Assembly: GCA_030600525.1 (NCBI GenBank)
Contig: JAUVLX010000003.1
Span: 1 to 31,818, forward strand
DNA: 31,818 bases
Direction of reading: 5' to 3'
Source of the DNA: Desulfobulbus sp.
Lineage (GTDB): Bacteria; Desulfobacterota; Desulfobulbia; Desulfobulbales; Desulfobulbaceae
Positions 23,898-31,647 of this stretch are shown one piece after another. Each line of letters starts with the position of its first letter. Position 1 is the first letter of the stretch. Made by a program: the position numbers and the translations under genes. The notes beneath the pieces are model-generated. The model did not search any database and was not told the origin of the DNA. It saw only the letters and a list, made by a program, of their open reading frames with translations.

Positions 23898-24032
23898 CAC
23901 ATGGAGGGCGGGGTAAAGGCATAATTCTCTAAGCATAGAAAGGTGTGCCCCAGCGCATCTGTTTTTGGTACAGGACCAGCCAGACAATACTCCTCGGACC
24001 CCTTCAAATTTCACCCACGAAAACATACTGTT

Positions 24033-26159
24033 ATGCAGAACTACACCTCCAATATTGCCCGTGAAATGACCATCAAACAGGACCAGGTGAGTGCTGTCTG
24101 CGAACTGCTTGACAGCGGAGCAACCCTTCCCTTTATTGCCCGTTATCGTAAAGAGTCGACAGGTGGTCTCGATGAGGTTCAGATTGCTACCATCCGTGAT
24201 CGTCTTGAACAGGTCAAAGAACTGAACAAACGACGCGAAACCATCCTCAATTCGCTGAAAGAGAGGGAGTTACTTAACCCTGCACTCTCCGCATCTGTTC
24301 AGGCTGCTCAAACCCTGAGCGAACTGGAAGACGTGTATCTTCCACATCGCCTCAAACGTAAAACCAAGGCTGCCATTGCCCGACAAAAAGGGCTGGAACC
24401 AATGGCCAAGGCCCTGTTCAACAAACAAGCTGATATTCCTCGTCCAGAAACCTTTTTCAGCCAAGAGCATGAACTGCTCACGGCAGACGATGTCATGGCT
24501 GGCAGCCGGGATATTATTGCAGAATGGATAAGCGAGGACGGCGGAACTCGAAACAAACTCAGACATTTGTTTGCCACCAAAGCGGTTATTACCTCCCGCG
24601 TCATAGAAAAAAACAGAGAGAGCGGCAAAAAATTTCAAGACTATTTCGAACGTCAGGAACCTGCAGGTAAGGCACCGGGGCACCGCTTGCTGGCAATGTT
24701 CAGAGGAGAACAGGAAAAAATTCTCCGCCTCGCCATCCGTCCGCCGGAACAGATGGCTACGGAAATACTGCACACCAAGTACGCAAGGCGAAACAATTTT
24801 GCAGACCAACAGCTCAAACTTGCCGCTGCAGACAGTTATAAGAGGCTGCTGGCACCGTCGTTGGAAAATGAACTCCGTACCCTACTGAAGGACCAGGCAG
24901 ACAAGGAAGCCATTGCTGTTTTTTCCGACAATCTCAAAGAACTGTTGCTGGCCCCGCCCCTGGGGCAGAAGTCAATCATGGCATTGGACCCCGGCTTCCG
25001 GACAGGGGCCAAACTAGTCTGCCTGGATCGCCATGGTGCCCTGCTTCACTATACAACGGTTTTCCCTACCTTATCGCACAAACAGCAACAGGAAGCCGCT
25101 ACAACAGTACAGAAGCTCTGCAAGCAATATTCCATTGAGGCCATTGCCATTGGTAACGGCACCGCTGGCAGAGAAACCGAAGCATTTGTCCGTGAACTCG
25201 AGCTTCCGCCTGAAATCATAGTGACCATGGTTGATGAAAGTGGGGCTTCGATTTACTCCGCATCGGAGATTGCGCGTGAGGAATTCCCTGATCATGACAT
25301 CACGGTTCGTGGAGCGATTTCCATCGGCAGGCGACTACAGGATCCGTTGGCCGAACTGGTTAAACTGGACCCCCAATCCATTGGGGTGGGGCAGTACCAG
25401 CACGATGTACAACAAAAGGCTCTGCAGCAAGGACTCGACGATGTGGTGATGCGTTGCGTCAACATGGTTGGAGTCGATGTAAATACAGCCAGCCAATCTC
25501 TGTTGACCTATGTATCCGGCTTAGGACCAGGGCTTGCGAAAAACATTATTGGTTTAAGAAATAAACAGGGGGCCTTTGCCTCCAGAAAGGCGCTTATGCA
25601 GGTACCCCGCCTGGGGGCCAAGGCCTTTGAACAGTGCGCGGGATTCTTGCGTATCAGCGATGCTGCTAACCCGCTGGACAACTCTGCAGTCCACCCGGAA
25701 AGATATAGCCTGGTGGAACAAATGGCCAAAGATTCCCACTGCAGCGTACGGGATCTGATTGCAACCCAAGAACTGCGTCAACAGATAGACGTCAACAGAT
25801 ATATCACCACTGAAGTAGGCAAACCAACCCTGCAGGATATCCTCACCGAGCTGGACAAGCCTGGCAGAGATCCTCGGACTTCCTTTACCGCCTTCACCTT
25901 TACCGAAGGCATCAACACCATGGACGACCTGGAGCCAGGGATGAAGCTACCGGGAATAGTGACCAATGTCACCAAATTCGGCGCATTTGTCGATATCGGC
26001 GTCCATCAGGACGGCCTGGTCCACATTAGCCAGCTCGCTGACAAATTCGTCAAAGATCCCAATGAAGTAGTCAAAGTCCGCCAGCATGTCCAAGTCCGTA
26101 TCCTTGAGGTTGACATTGCCAGAAAACGGATCAGCCTGTCCATGCGAAAAGACGGGTAA
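24033..26159 (+). CDS. tex: Tex-family RNA-binding transcription accessory protein
   Basis: A 708-residue cytoplasmic nucleic-acid-binding protein. Domains in order are an N-terminal helical Tex region with TLPFIARYRKESTGGLDEVQ near residues 33-52, a YqgF/RNase H-like domain beginning IMALDPGFRTGAKLVCLD near residue 316, a helix-hairpin-helix pair (YVSGLGPGLAKNIIGLR near 495), and a C-terminal S1 domain (PGMKLPGIVTNVTKFGAFVDIGVHQDGLVHISQL near 635). Tex proteins are linked to transcript processing and stress tolerance. The start is the ATG at 24033, where family similarity begins; 30 upstream codons are in frame but look non-family. It is divergent from pyrG. Confidence 0.95.
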   Translation: MQNYTSNIAREMTIKQDQVSAVCELLDSGATLPFIARYRKESTGGLDEVQIATIRDRLEQVKELNKRRETILNSLKERELLNPALSASVQAAQTLSELEDVYLPHRLKRKTKAAIARQKGLEPMAKALFNKQADIPRPETFFSQEHELLTADDVMAGSRDIIAEWISEDGGTRNKLRHLFATKAVITSRVIEKNRESGKKFQDYFERQEPAGKAPGHRLLAMFRGEQEKILRLAIRPPEQMATEILHTKYARRNNFADQQLKLAAADSYKRLLAPSLENELRTLLKDQADKEAIAVFSDNLKELLLAPPLGQKSIMALDPGFRTGAKLVCLDRHGALLHYTTVFPTLSHKQQQEAATTVQKLCKQYSIEAIAIGNGTAGRETEAFVRELELPPEIIVTMVDESGASIYSASEIAREEFPDHDITVRGAISIGRRLQDPLAELVKLDPQSIGVGQYQHDVQQKALQQGLDDVVMRCVNMVGVDVNTASQSLLTYVSGLGPGLAKNIIGLRNKQGAFASRKALMQVPRLGAKAFEQCAGFLRISDAANPLDNSAVHPERYSLVEQMAKDSHCSVRDLIATQELRQQIDVNRYITTEVGKPTLQDILTELDKPGRDPRTSFTAFTFTEGINTMDDLEPGMKLPGIVTNVTKFGAFVDIGVHQDGLVHISQLADKFVKDPNEVVKVRQHVQVRILEVDIARKRISLSMRKDG

Positions 26160-26202
26160 CCGTGTTATTATTTTCGGGGGTGTTAACCCATTCCCTCTTT
26201 TG

Positions 26203-26658
26203 CTAGTTTGCAGAGAGAAGAGCAGCCAGTTGTTGATGACGATAGTCGAAAATCCTTTCCAGGGTTTTCCCTATATGCACCCACTGGAGTACAGTTCCCA
26301 GCGGTCCGAACGGAGGTTGATAATGGACCCGGTCCAAAAGAAGCACCTGATCTTCCTGTTGCCGGATCTCATGGTAATGATACCAAAAACAATACGGCCC
26401 AAGTCGCTGTTCATCGACAAATGAAAAGTGCTCACGAATGTGCTTAATCTCCGTAACCCAGCGGTGCGTTCCCATAAAAGGAATACCAACTCTGTATTCT
26501 ACGATGAGCCCGTTGTACATGATGTCCGGAATATCTGAAACAATTTGAAAACGCAGATCCGGAGGCGTAATCCGGTTCAAATTGGCGGGGTTTTGTAAAA
26601 AATGCCAGGCATTATCAAGGGATGTGCTCACTTTTTGCTGCCGCTCCAGTATATACAT
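26203..26658 (-). CDS. SRPBCC-family (START/polyketide cyclase-like) protein
   Basis: A 151-residue protein of the SRPBCC fold. The opening VSTSLDNAWHFLQNPANLNRITPPDLRFQIVS is the helix-grip start usual for this group, and GPYCFWYHYHEIRQQEDQVLLLDRVHYQPPFGPLG and the C-terminal long helix complete it. Such proteins bind a hydrophobic ligand; members of this subgroup (CoxG/YndB-distant, often beside epimerase-like genes) are uncharacterised. GGAG lies 6 bases before the ATG. It follows the CBS-domain gene by 49 bases on the same strand and is convergent with tex. Function unknown beyond the fold. Confidence 0.8.
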   Translation of the reverse strand: MYILERQQKVSTSLDNAWHFLQNPANLNRITPPDLRFQIVSDIPDIMYNGLIVEYRVGIPFMGTHRWVTEIKHIREHFSFVDEQRLGPYCFWYHYHEIRQQEDQVLLLDRVHYQPPFGPLGTVLQWVHIGKTLERIFDYRHQQLAALLSAN

Positions 26659-26707
26659 GCACAGCTCCGCTAAAAACTAAAATTCTTTCTTTCTACGACT
26701 GTAAAGC

Positions 26708-27322
26708 TCAGCCCCATAGAGAGAGTGTCGGATGCGTTGCCACCGCCTGGATGATATCGGTCCGAGTGACGATGCCCACGATCCGGTCAAAATCATCTAC
26801 AATGGGCAAACTGTTGAAGTGATAGTCATTGAGAACCTGGGCAACACGGCGAATGTCGGAAACAGGATCAGCTGTTATTACCTGGGGAGACATTATATCT
26901 GGCAACTGTTTTTCCGCAGGCCTGACAACAGTCTTACCGTCGACAATCATCACCTTTAACAAATCCTCCTTTGCCAGCATGCCAACCAGCAGCCCCTTAT
27001 CACTGAGCACCGGCACCTGGCTGATCTCATTTTTCCATAATAATTCCCAACATGCCTCAGGTAAGAAATTTTCACGCACCATGATAACCGGAGATCGCAT
27101 TATCTGGTTGGCGTGATAAATAGTGCTTTTCTGAGGGTGGGGCAGATTTTCCCTGTAAGCACGGATTGCGGATCGTGAGATGGGGGATGCAACCTGTTTC
27201 TGCCGCTGCTCTTCTGGTTTCCGTCGATGTAAAGAAACAGTGGAACTAACGCTATTAACCCGATATAGTTGCTCAAGTGAATCTCTAAAGCTTCGACCTG
27301 TGACATCGTAAATAGCAAACAT
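26708..27322 (-). CDS. Tandem CBS-domain protein
   Basis: A 204-residue cytoplasmic protein. Residues 1-75 contain MFAIYDVTGRSFRDSLEQLYRV and a basic, disordered-looking stretch of unknown role. Two CBS domains follow: the first at about 76-130 (MRSPVIMVRENFLP...ISQVPVLSDKGLLVGMLAKEDLL) and the second at about 142-197 (IMSPQVITADPVSDIRRVAQVLNDYHFNSLPIVDDFDRIVGIVTRTDII). CBS pairs usually bind adenosine nucleotides and act as energy sensors. The ATG at 27322 is preceded by GAGGAAA; an in-frame GTG two codons upstream is less likely. It is divergent from glpX, with 102 bases between the starts, which hints at but does not prove a regulatory link. Confidence 0.88.
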   Translation of the reverse strand: MFAIYDVTGRSFRDSLEQLYRVNSVSSTVSLHRRKPEEQRQKQVASPISRSAIRAYRENLPHPQKSTIYHANQIMRSPVIMVRENFLPEACWELLWKNEISQVPVLSDKGLLVGMLAKEDLLKVMIVDGKTVVRPAEKQLPDIMSPQVITADPVSDIRRVAQVLNDYHFNSLPIVDDFDRIVGIVTRTDIIQAVATHPTLSLWG

Positions 27323-27424
27323 GCACACTTTCCTCTGGTTGAAAACAGATAAACAGAAAACACCTGTCTTTTAACAACATAATCAGTAGGAACTACTTAT
27401 CAATACCATTATATCCCACAGCAT

Positions 27425-28414
27425 ATGAATACACCAATCTATAGAAATCTAGGAATGGAGCTTGTCCGGGTTACCGAAGCAGCAGCTCTTTCTGCAGCCG
27501 CTTTTATGGGAACAGGCGACAAGCAAGGCGGTGACAAGGCCGCGGTCGATGCCATGCGAGCTGTCCTAAAAAGTGTGGATATGCACGGGGTGGTGATCAT
27601 TGGTGAAGGCGAGAAAGACGAAGCACCGATGTTATTTAATGGGGAACAGGTAGGCAACGGTAAAGAGCCTCGTCTTGACATAGCCGTTGATCCGGTGGAA
27701 GGCACCAGGCTCCTGGCTTATGGCAGGCCGAACTCCATCGCGGTCATCGCGGCCTCTCCGGAAGGCAGCATGTGGGATCCTGGCCCTTCCCTGTATATGG
27801 ACAAAATCGTGGTTGCAAAAGCGGCCAAAGAGGTGATAGACATTACCCTGCCAGCCGCTGAAAACCTGCACAACATCGCCAAGGCCCTTGAGCGCCATGT
27901 GACTGACCTCACCGTTTTTGTGCTCGACAAACCACGCCATGCACAACTCATAGATGATATCCGGAGCACCGGAGCCCGTATTACCCTGCATACAGACGGA
28001 GATGTAATGGGAGCCCTCATGGCTGCTGTACCAGAAACAGGGGTTGATGTCCTCATGGGAGTTGGCGGCACTCCAGAGGGAGTCATATCTGCTGCTGCAG
28101 TAAAAGCACTGGGTGGCGGCATGCAGGCAATGCCTGCCCCGCAACTGGAGGCAGAAAAACAGGCCCTTGCGGCCGACAACACATTTCTACCAAGCCAGGT
28201 CCTTCAGTTGAATGACCTCATCCATTCCGATGACGCCTTCTTTGTTGCTACCGGCATCACTTCAGGCTCCTTTCTAGAGGGAGTCCATTTTGACAGGGCA
28301 GGAGGTGTCACCACTCACAGCATAGTCATCCGGGCCATAACCGGTTCGATCCGACATATCAAAGGCACCCATCAGCTCAATCCGGAACACGTCTTTGGGG
28401 TGCGACCGGAGTAA
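27425..28414 (+). CDS. glpX: Fructose-1,6-bisphosphatase, class II
   Basis: A 329-residue GlpX-type phosphatase of gluconeogenesis, hydrolysing fructose-1,6-bisphosphate (some members also sedoheptulose-1,7-bisphosphate). The metal-binding motifs of the lithium-sensitive phosphatase fold are present: GEGEKDEAPML near residue 60, DIAVDPVEGTRLLA near 85, and GVGGTPEGVISAAAVKALGG near 213. The N-terminus RNLGMELVRVTEAAALSAA is typical. Length is normal. The ribosome binding site is weak. Convergent with the DJ-1 operon, with repeat element A3 and a terminator between them. Confidence 0.96.
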   Translation: MNTPIYRNLGMELVRVTEAAALSAAAFMGTGDKQGGDKAAVDAMRAVLKSVDMHGVVIIGEGEKDEAPMLFNGEQVGNGKEPRLDIAVDPVEGTRLLAYGRPNSIAVIAASPEGSMWDPGPSLYMDKIVVAKAAKEVIDITLPAAENLHNIAKALERHVTDLTVFVLDKPRHAQLIDDIRSTGARITLHTDGDVMGALMAAVPETGVDVLMGVGGTPEGVISAAAVKALGGGMQAMPAPQLEAEKQALAADNTFLPSQVLQLNDLIHSDDAFFVATGITSGSFLEGVHFDRAGGVTTHSIVIRAITGSIRHIKGTHQLNPEHVFGVRPE

Positions 28415-28430
28415 CCCGACAATATTACTT

Positions 28431-28602
28431 AGGAGCTGTCCGTAAAAATAAGTTGGACAATATCGCGCTCATATTTAGGTTAGATTTGGATGATCTAATT
28501 GAACAAATCCGCAGGCGTAGTTGTGCTACGTTGAGGACTTTGTGATTGAAGATCAGCCAAAGATGGGATGCGAGATGTTCAAGTTATTTACGGACAACTC
28601 CT
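28431..28602. repeat. Repeat element A3, MITE-like (downstream of glpX)
   Basis: A 172-base copy of family A in the opposite orientation to A1 and A2. Ends: left AGGAGCTGTCCGTAAAAATAA, which has two extra A residues against the consensus, and right (inverted) AGGAGTTGTCCGTAAATAA. TTA flanks both ends when the element is taken as starting at GGAG. About 9 bases found near the far end of A1 and A2 are missing. Like A1 it lies between convergent genes. Confidence 0.88.
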
Positions 28603-28616
28603 TAGCAGCAGCGTGG

Positions 28617-28660
28617 AAAAACGCACTCGCCTGAGCGGGTAACCCCTCTCAGGCGGATGC
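28617..28660 (-). terminator. Rho-independent terminator of the LysE-crotonase-DJ-1 operon
   Basis: CGCCTGAG (28628-28635) and CTCAGGCG (28648-28655) pair perfectly, the outer GCA/TGC bases extend the stem, and the loop contains a further GGGT/ACCC pairing. On the minus strand the hairpin is followed, after the final TGC and one G, by five T residues (28621-28617). It begins about 22 bases past the DJ-1 gene stop, as expected for its terminator. Confidence 0.75.
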
Positions 28661-28681
28661 ACTGTTCATGGAAGATGTGGC

Positions 28682-29203
28682 TCAGGCAGCCAGTTTCTTT
28701 ACCACTGCCCGCATAAAATCGGGTAGATCATCAGGGGTACGACTGGTGATTATCTTTCCATCAACCACCACAGCCTCGTCCACCCAATCGGCTCCGGCAT
28801 GGATCAAATCATCCTTAATGGCGAAAAAAGAAGTTACCCGCCTTCCGTTGAGTACCTTTGCTGAAGCCAGCATCCAACCAGCATGGCAGATCGCAGCCAC
28901 CACTTTTTCTTGCTCTACTCCCTCGGCAACCAGTTGTACCATGGCAGGATAGCGACGCATCATATCCGGGGCAAAACCACCGGGAATGATAATACCATCA
29001 AAATCGGAAGCCTTAACATCATCAGCTGAGACATCCTGCTGCACATCAGTCCCAGGCTTCCCATTATACGTTTCAGCCCGTCCCGAACCGACCACCACAA
29101 CTTCTGCCCCTGCCTCCAGGAGGCGATAATAAGGGTACCAGAATTCATAGACGTTAAACAGTTCTTCCACCAGAATCGCTACCTTCTTACCTTCGCATTC
29201 CAT
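28682..29203 (-). CDS. DJ-1/PfpI family protein
   Basis: A 173-residue class I glutamine-amidotransferase-like protein of the DJ-1/PfpI superfamily. The nucleophile elbow VAAICHAGWMLASAKVL has Cys followed by His, and the upstream DGIIIPGGFAPDMMRRYP and the N-terminal acidic residue in VAILVEELFNVYEFWYPYYRLLEAG complete the usual site. Members act as deglycases/glyoxalase III-like enzymes, proteases or chaperones; the sequence resembles the YhbO/PfpI branch. A very strong ribosome binding site, AAGGAGGAG, precedes the ATG. It is third in the LysE-crotonase-DJ-1 operon and is followed by a terminator. Confidence 0.9.
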   Translation of the reverse strand: MECEGKKVAILVEELFNVYEFWYPYYRLLEAGAEVVVVGSGRAETYNGKPGTDVQQDVSADDVKASDFDGIIIPGGFAPDMMRRYPAMVQLVAEGVEQEKVVAAICHAGWMLASAKVLNGRRVTSFFAIKDDLIHAGADWVDEAVVVDGKIITSRTPDDLPDFMRAVVKKLAA

Positions 29204-29262
29204 AGGCTCCTCCTTGGGTTAAGATATCCTGCAAAGCACTTTCACCGTACTCTCCACAGCAA

Positions 29263-30012
29263 CTAAAAATTCTTCGCTGCCTCCCTGAGTCCCATCTGCA
29301 CCGGATCACTGAACCAACAATCAAGAAAAGCTGCATTTTGAGCTTCTGCCTCCTCAAGATAGCGTTGCCTGATCGGCTCTGTGTAATTTGCCTTGATTGC
29401 AGCAAATGCTTCAGGTTGCAGTTTTGCCATGGCAGCGACCTTTTCCACGGCAGCCTGTTGCAGTTCTTCCACCGGGTGCAGTTCATCAACTAAGCCGATT
29501 GTTTCGGCCTCAGGCAGGGATATGAACGTACCGCTATACATCATATGGATCGCCCTTCGTTCTCCCACAACCTGCTTGAGCAGCATGTCGGGCAAAAAAG
29601 GCACAGGAATGCCCAGGGTAATTTCGTTCAATCCTATCTTCCGGCTCTCACTGGCTGCAAACCGGTAGTCACTGGTGAGTGCCAAAATATTTCCTCCAGC
29701 CACAGCATGGCCAGAAACTGCACAAACTGCAGGCAGAGGTAACCTGTACAAATCGAGAACGAGCCGATTAAACTCTTCCCAAAACGTGGCCATTGCTTTT
29801 CGATCAAGCTCTATTAAAGCTGGCAGGTCAAGACCGATAGAAAAAAACTTCTCACCACCGCATAAGACCATCCCCCCGGAATCACGTTGTATGGTTTTAA
29901 GAGCACCGGAGAGTTCTTGGACCATTTGTGGGGATATTGCGTTGGTGACCCCATTGTTTAAGGTCAACACAGTAATATTGTCTTGCTTTGCAACGGTTAT
30001 CGTCTTTGCCAT
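29263..30012 (-). CDS. Enoyl-CoA hydratase/isomerase (crotonase) family protein
   Basis: A 249-residue crotonase-fold protein acting on acyl-CoA. The CoA-binding and oxyanion-hole stretches are visible: FSIGLDLPAL near residue 60 and AVSGHAVAGGNILALTSDYRFA near 96-117. The acidic residue in IGLNEITLGIPVPF near 125 is where hydratases and isomerases often carry a catalytic Glu. With only one clear acidic residue, an isomerase or other crotonase activity is as likely as hydratase. The ATG at 30012 has GAGAGG 5 bases before it; the GTG two codons upstream is less likely. It follows the LysE-type gene by 24 bases. Confidence 0.87.
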   Translation of the reverse strand: MAKTITVAKQDNITVLTLNNGVTNAISPQMVQELSGALKTIQRDSGGMVLCGGEKFFSIGLDLPALIELDRKAMATFWEEFNRLVLDLYRLPLPAVCAVSGHAVAGGNILALTSDYRFAASESRKIGLNEITLGIPVPFLPDMLLKQVVGERRAIHMMYSGTFISLPEAETIGLVDELHPVEELQQAAVEKVAAMAKLQPEAFAAIKANYTEPIRQRYLEEAEAQNAAFLDCWFSDPVQMGLREAAKNF

Positions 30013-30036
30013 GGCCACCTCTCGAATTTAGATTTA

Positions 30037-30699
30037 TTATATAATGTGATGCAGTTGCAGTACGGAATACCCCTTCCCGATGCCGCTGTAAAAAAAATAA
30101 CAGGAAAATATCATCAGAAAAGCTGCGCAAACAAAAATAAGCCTCCGATAAAAGGTATCACTGAAATATCGTTTCCCTTTTGCAACTCCGAAGGAAACAA
30201 GGCTGTACCAGGCAAGGTCAGCCAAAATATGGCCTGAAAAAAAAGCGCCAACTCCAAGTAGACCATACTTGGTGGCATACATGATATAGCCGACACCAAT
30301 GGTGGCCCACCAGATGAACCAATACGGGTTGGAAAGGCTGAGCAGGATACCGGCCAAAACAAGGCTCCTGCTCTTCTTTTCATTATCGGTATTATGAAGC
30401 TGCAGAGTAGGTAGCTCTTTTATCATTGAGCAAGCCATCCACAATAAAAGAATGCCACCAAACAGAGAGACGACCATAAAGACATCATCTCTGGTGAAAA
30501 AAGGAGCTATGCCAGCCAGCAAAGCGGCAACGAGCGCAAGCTCGAGCAAGCCATGACCCAAAATCATCAAAGGACCTGCAATCACGCCTCTGCGTGTGCT
30601 TTCACTCACAGTAACAGTAAGCACCGGGCCGGGCATGAGAGCACCAGACAGAGCCAGGATAAAAGAAGTGGAGAAAATGGTAACCAGGGAAAAGAGCAT
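30037..30699 (-). CDS. LysE/RhtB-family amino acid exporter
   Basis: A 220-residue inner membrane protein with about six hydrophobic helices. The opening ALSGALMPGPVLTVTVSESTRRG is the LysE/RhtB signature (the PGP turn in the first helix pair), and LSNPYWFIWWATIGV near residue 125 is the conserved mid-protein NPY/W segment. The family exports amino acids or related small molecules; the substrate here is unknown. It is first in an operon with a crotonase and a DJ-1/PfpI protein. GAGAG lies 6 bases before the ATG. Confidence 0.88.
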   Translation of the reverse strand: MLFSLVTIFSTSFILALSGALMPGPVLTVTVSESTRRGVIAGPLMILGHGLLELALVAALLAGIAPFFTRDDVFMVVSLFGGILLLWMACSMIKELPTLQLHNTDNEKKSRSLVLAGILLSLSNPYWFIWWATIGVGYIMYATKYGLLGVGAFFSGHILADLAWYSLVSFGVAKGKRYFSDTFYRRLIFVCAAFLMIFSCYFFYSGIGKGYSVLQLHHII

Positions 30700-30826
30700 T
30701 TTTTACTCTCACATTTTTTTAGTAATCACGCTAAAGTTTACCAACTCTATAAAAAAGAACACCTATATTCTGACTTAAAATTCACTGCCAGGTACCAATC
30801 AGCAACCATTTTTAGCCAGGTGTACC

Positions 30827-30988
30827 ATGATTCCATCCCTCGAATATTTAGACAGATATCGCAACGAAGGAACCAGAACCTACAGCAAACATTCGGAGTA
30901 CATTGAGGCGAGGGAGCATTATCGTCCAAATACATCTCAAAAAAAGTTCGTCGTCAGTCTTATGGGTCTCGGTAATTTTGAACCGTAA
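30827..30988 (+). CDS. Possible small hypothetical protein, 53 residues
   Basis: ATG at 30827 with a CAGG 6 bases before it opens a 53-codon frame to TAA at 30986-30988. The product begins MIPSLEYLDRYRNEGTRTYS and is rich in Tyr, Arg and Glu, with a short hydrophobic end. No family is recognised and the ribosome binding site is modest, so this may be chance or the remains of a longer gene. It lies in a poorly conserved-looking stretch between the LysE operon and the right-hand mobile element. Confidence 0.35.
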   Translation: MIPSLEYLDRYRNEGTRTYSKHSEYIEAREHYRPNTSQKKFVVSLMGLGNFEP

Positions 30989-31180
30989 TCTTTCTGGGCT
31001 TACCACAGCAAGAATATTTTTTGGTATTCCATTTTGTCAACAAATGAAATGCAACAGACGAGGATATAAACTATTGATGTCGCCATATTCTGCCGTAGCG
31101 AGAGGCTGGCCTTTCATTATGCTTTCGTGGTAGAGTGCTTTTTTAAAACTTTAGACCACCTTAAAAACCTAAGGATAATT
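30989..31180. other. Gap without recognised features
   Basis: A 192-base stretch between two orphan ORFs. I see no coding frame, repeat or confident promoter here. Confidence 0.4.
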
Positions 31181-31555
31181 ATGACACTAGAACGAGCAAA
31201 CTTAATTGTCACAGCGATCGGTCTGCTGGCAGTATTTGGCATCATTATTGCTTTTTCCTCTCGAGGCGACTCAAGAAAAGACGAAGCTATCCCTCTCCCA
31301 ACAGGGCCTCTGCCAACAGGATCGGCTACACTTATCGCAGGTTCGCCTGTTTGTGAAAATGCGAGCTGGGTGTGGAGATATACATCAAGCATGGTTGAGA
31401 ATAACGTTGGAAAAGCAGAAAAAGCGCTTGAGCATTGCACCATTTTCACAACAACCACCCCTATAAACATCGAATCATGGAGTGAGAAACAGCGTATAGC
31501 AAAAATAACGTACAACGGATCAGTTGGTTTCACCCACTCAGGGGCTGTTGAATAA
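31181..31555 (+). CDS. Hypothetical protein with one N-terminal membrane helix
   Basis: A 124-residue protein starting at the ATG at 31181, which has AAGGA 5 bases before it; an in-frame GTG at 31127 lacks such a site. Residues 7-23 (NLIVTAIGLLAVFGIIIAF) form a membrane helix, followed by a proline/glycine/threonine linker (LPTGPLPTGSA) and a C-terminal part with two cysteines. It looks membrane-anchored with a soluble domain outside the membrane. No family is recognised. The last codons (GGGGCTGTTGAATAA) may belong to the end of the neighbouring insertion sequence, so the natural C-terminus could have been replaced. Confidence 0.55.
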   Translation: MTLERANLIVTAIGLLAVFGIIIAFSSRGDSRKDEAIPLPTGPLPTGSATLIAGSPVCENASWVWRYTSSMVENNVGKAEKALEHCTIFTTTTPINIESWSEKQRIAKITYNGSVGFTHSGAVE

Positions 31556-31647
31556 TGCGGTTACCCCCGATTTTGGCACTGGGCTTGGACTCTTTCCAAC
31601 ACCTTGCTAGAGTAACCGAATAGTCTTTGTCATCTGGTTGATAATGC

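Noticed and set aside
23943..24032. Thirty extra N-terminal codons of Tex
   Set aside because: They fall in the pyrG-tex promoter interval and do not resemble Tex N-termini, which begin close to the ATG at 24033.
29187..29489. Minus-strand 100-codon frame overlapping the crotonase and DJ-1 junction
   Set aside because: It is a frame-shifted shadow of the crotonase gene, poor in family features and against the strongly supported frame.
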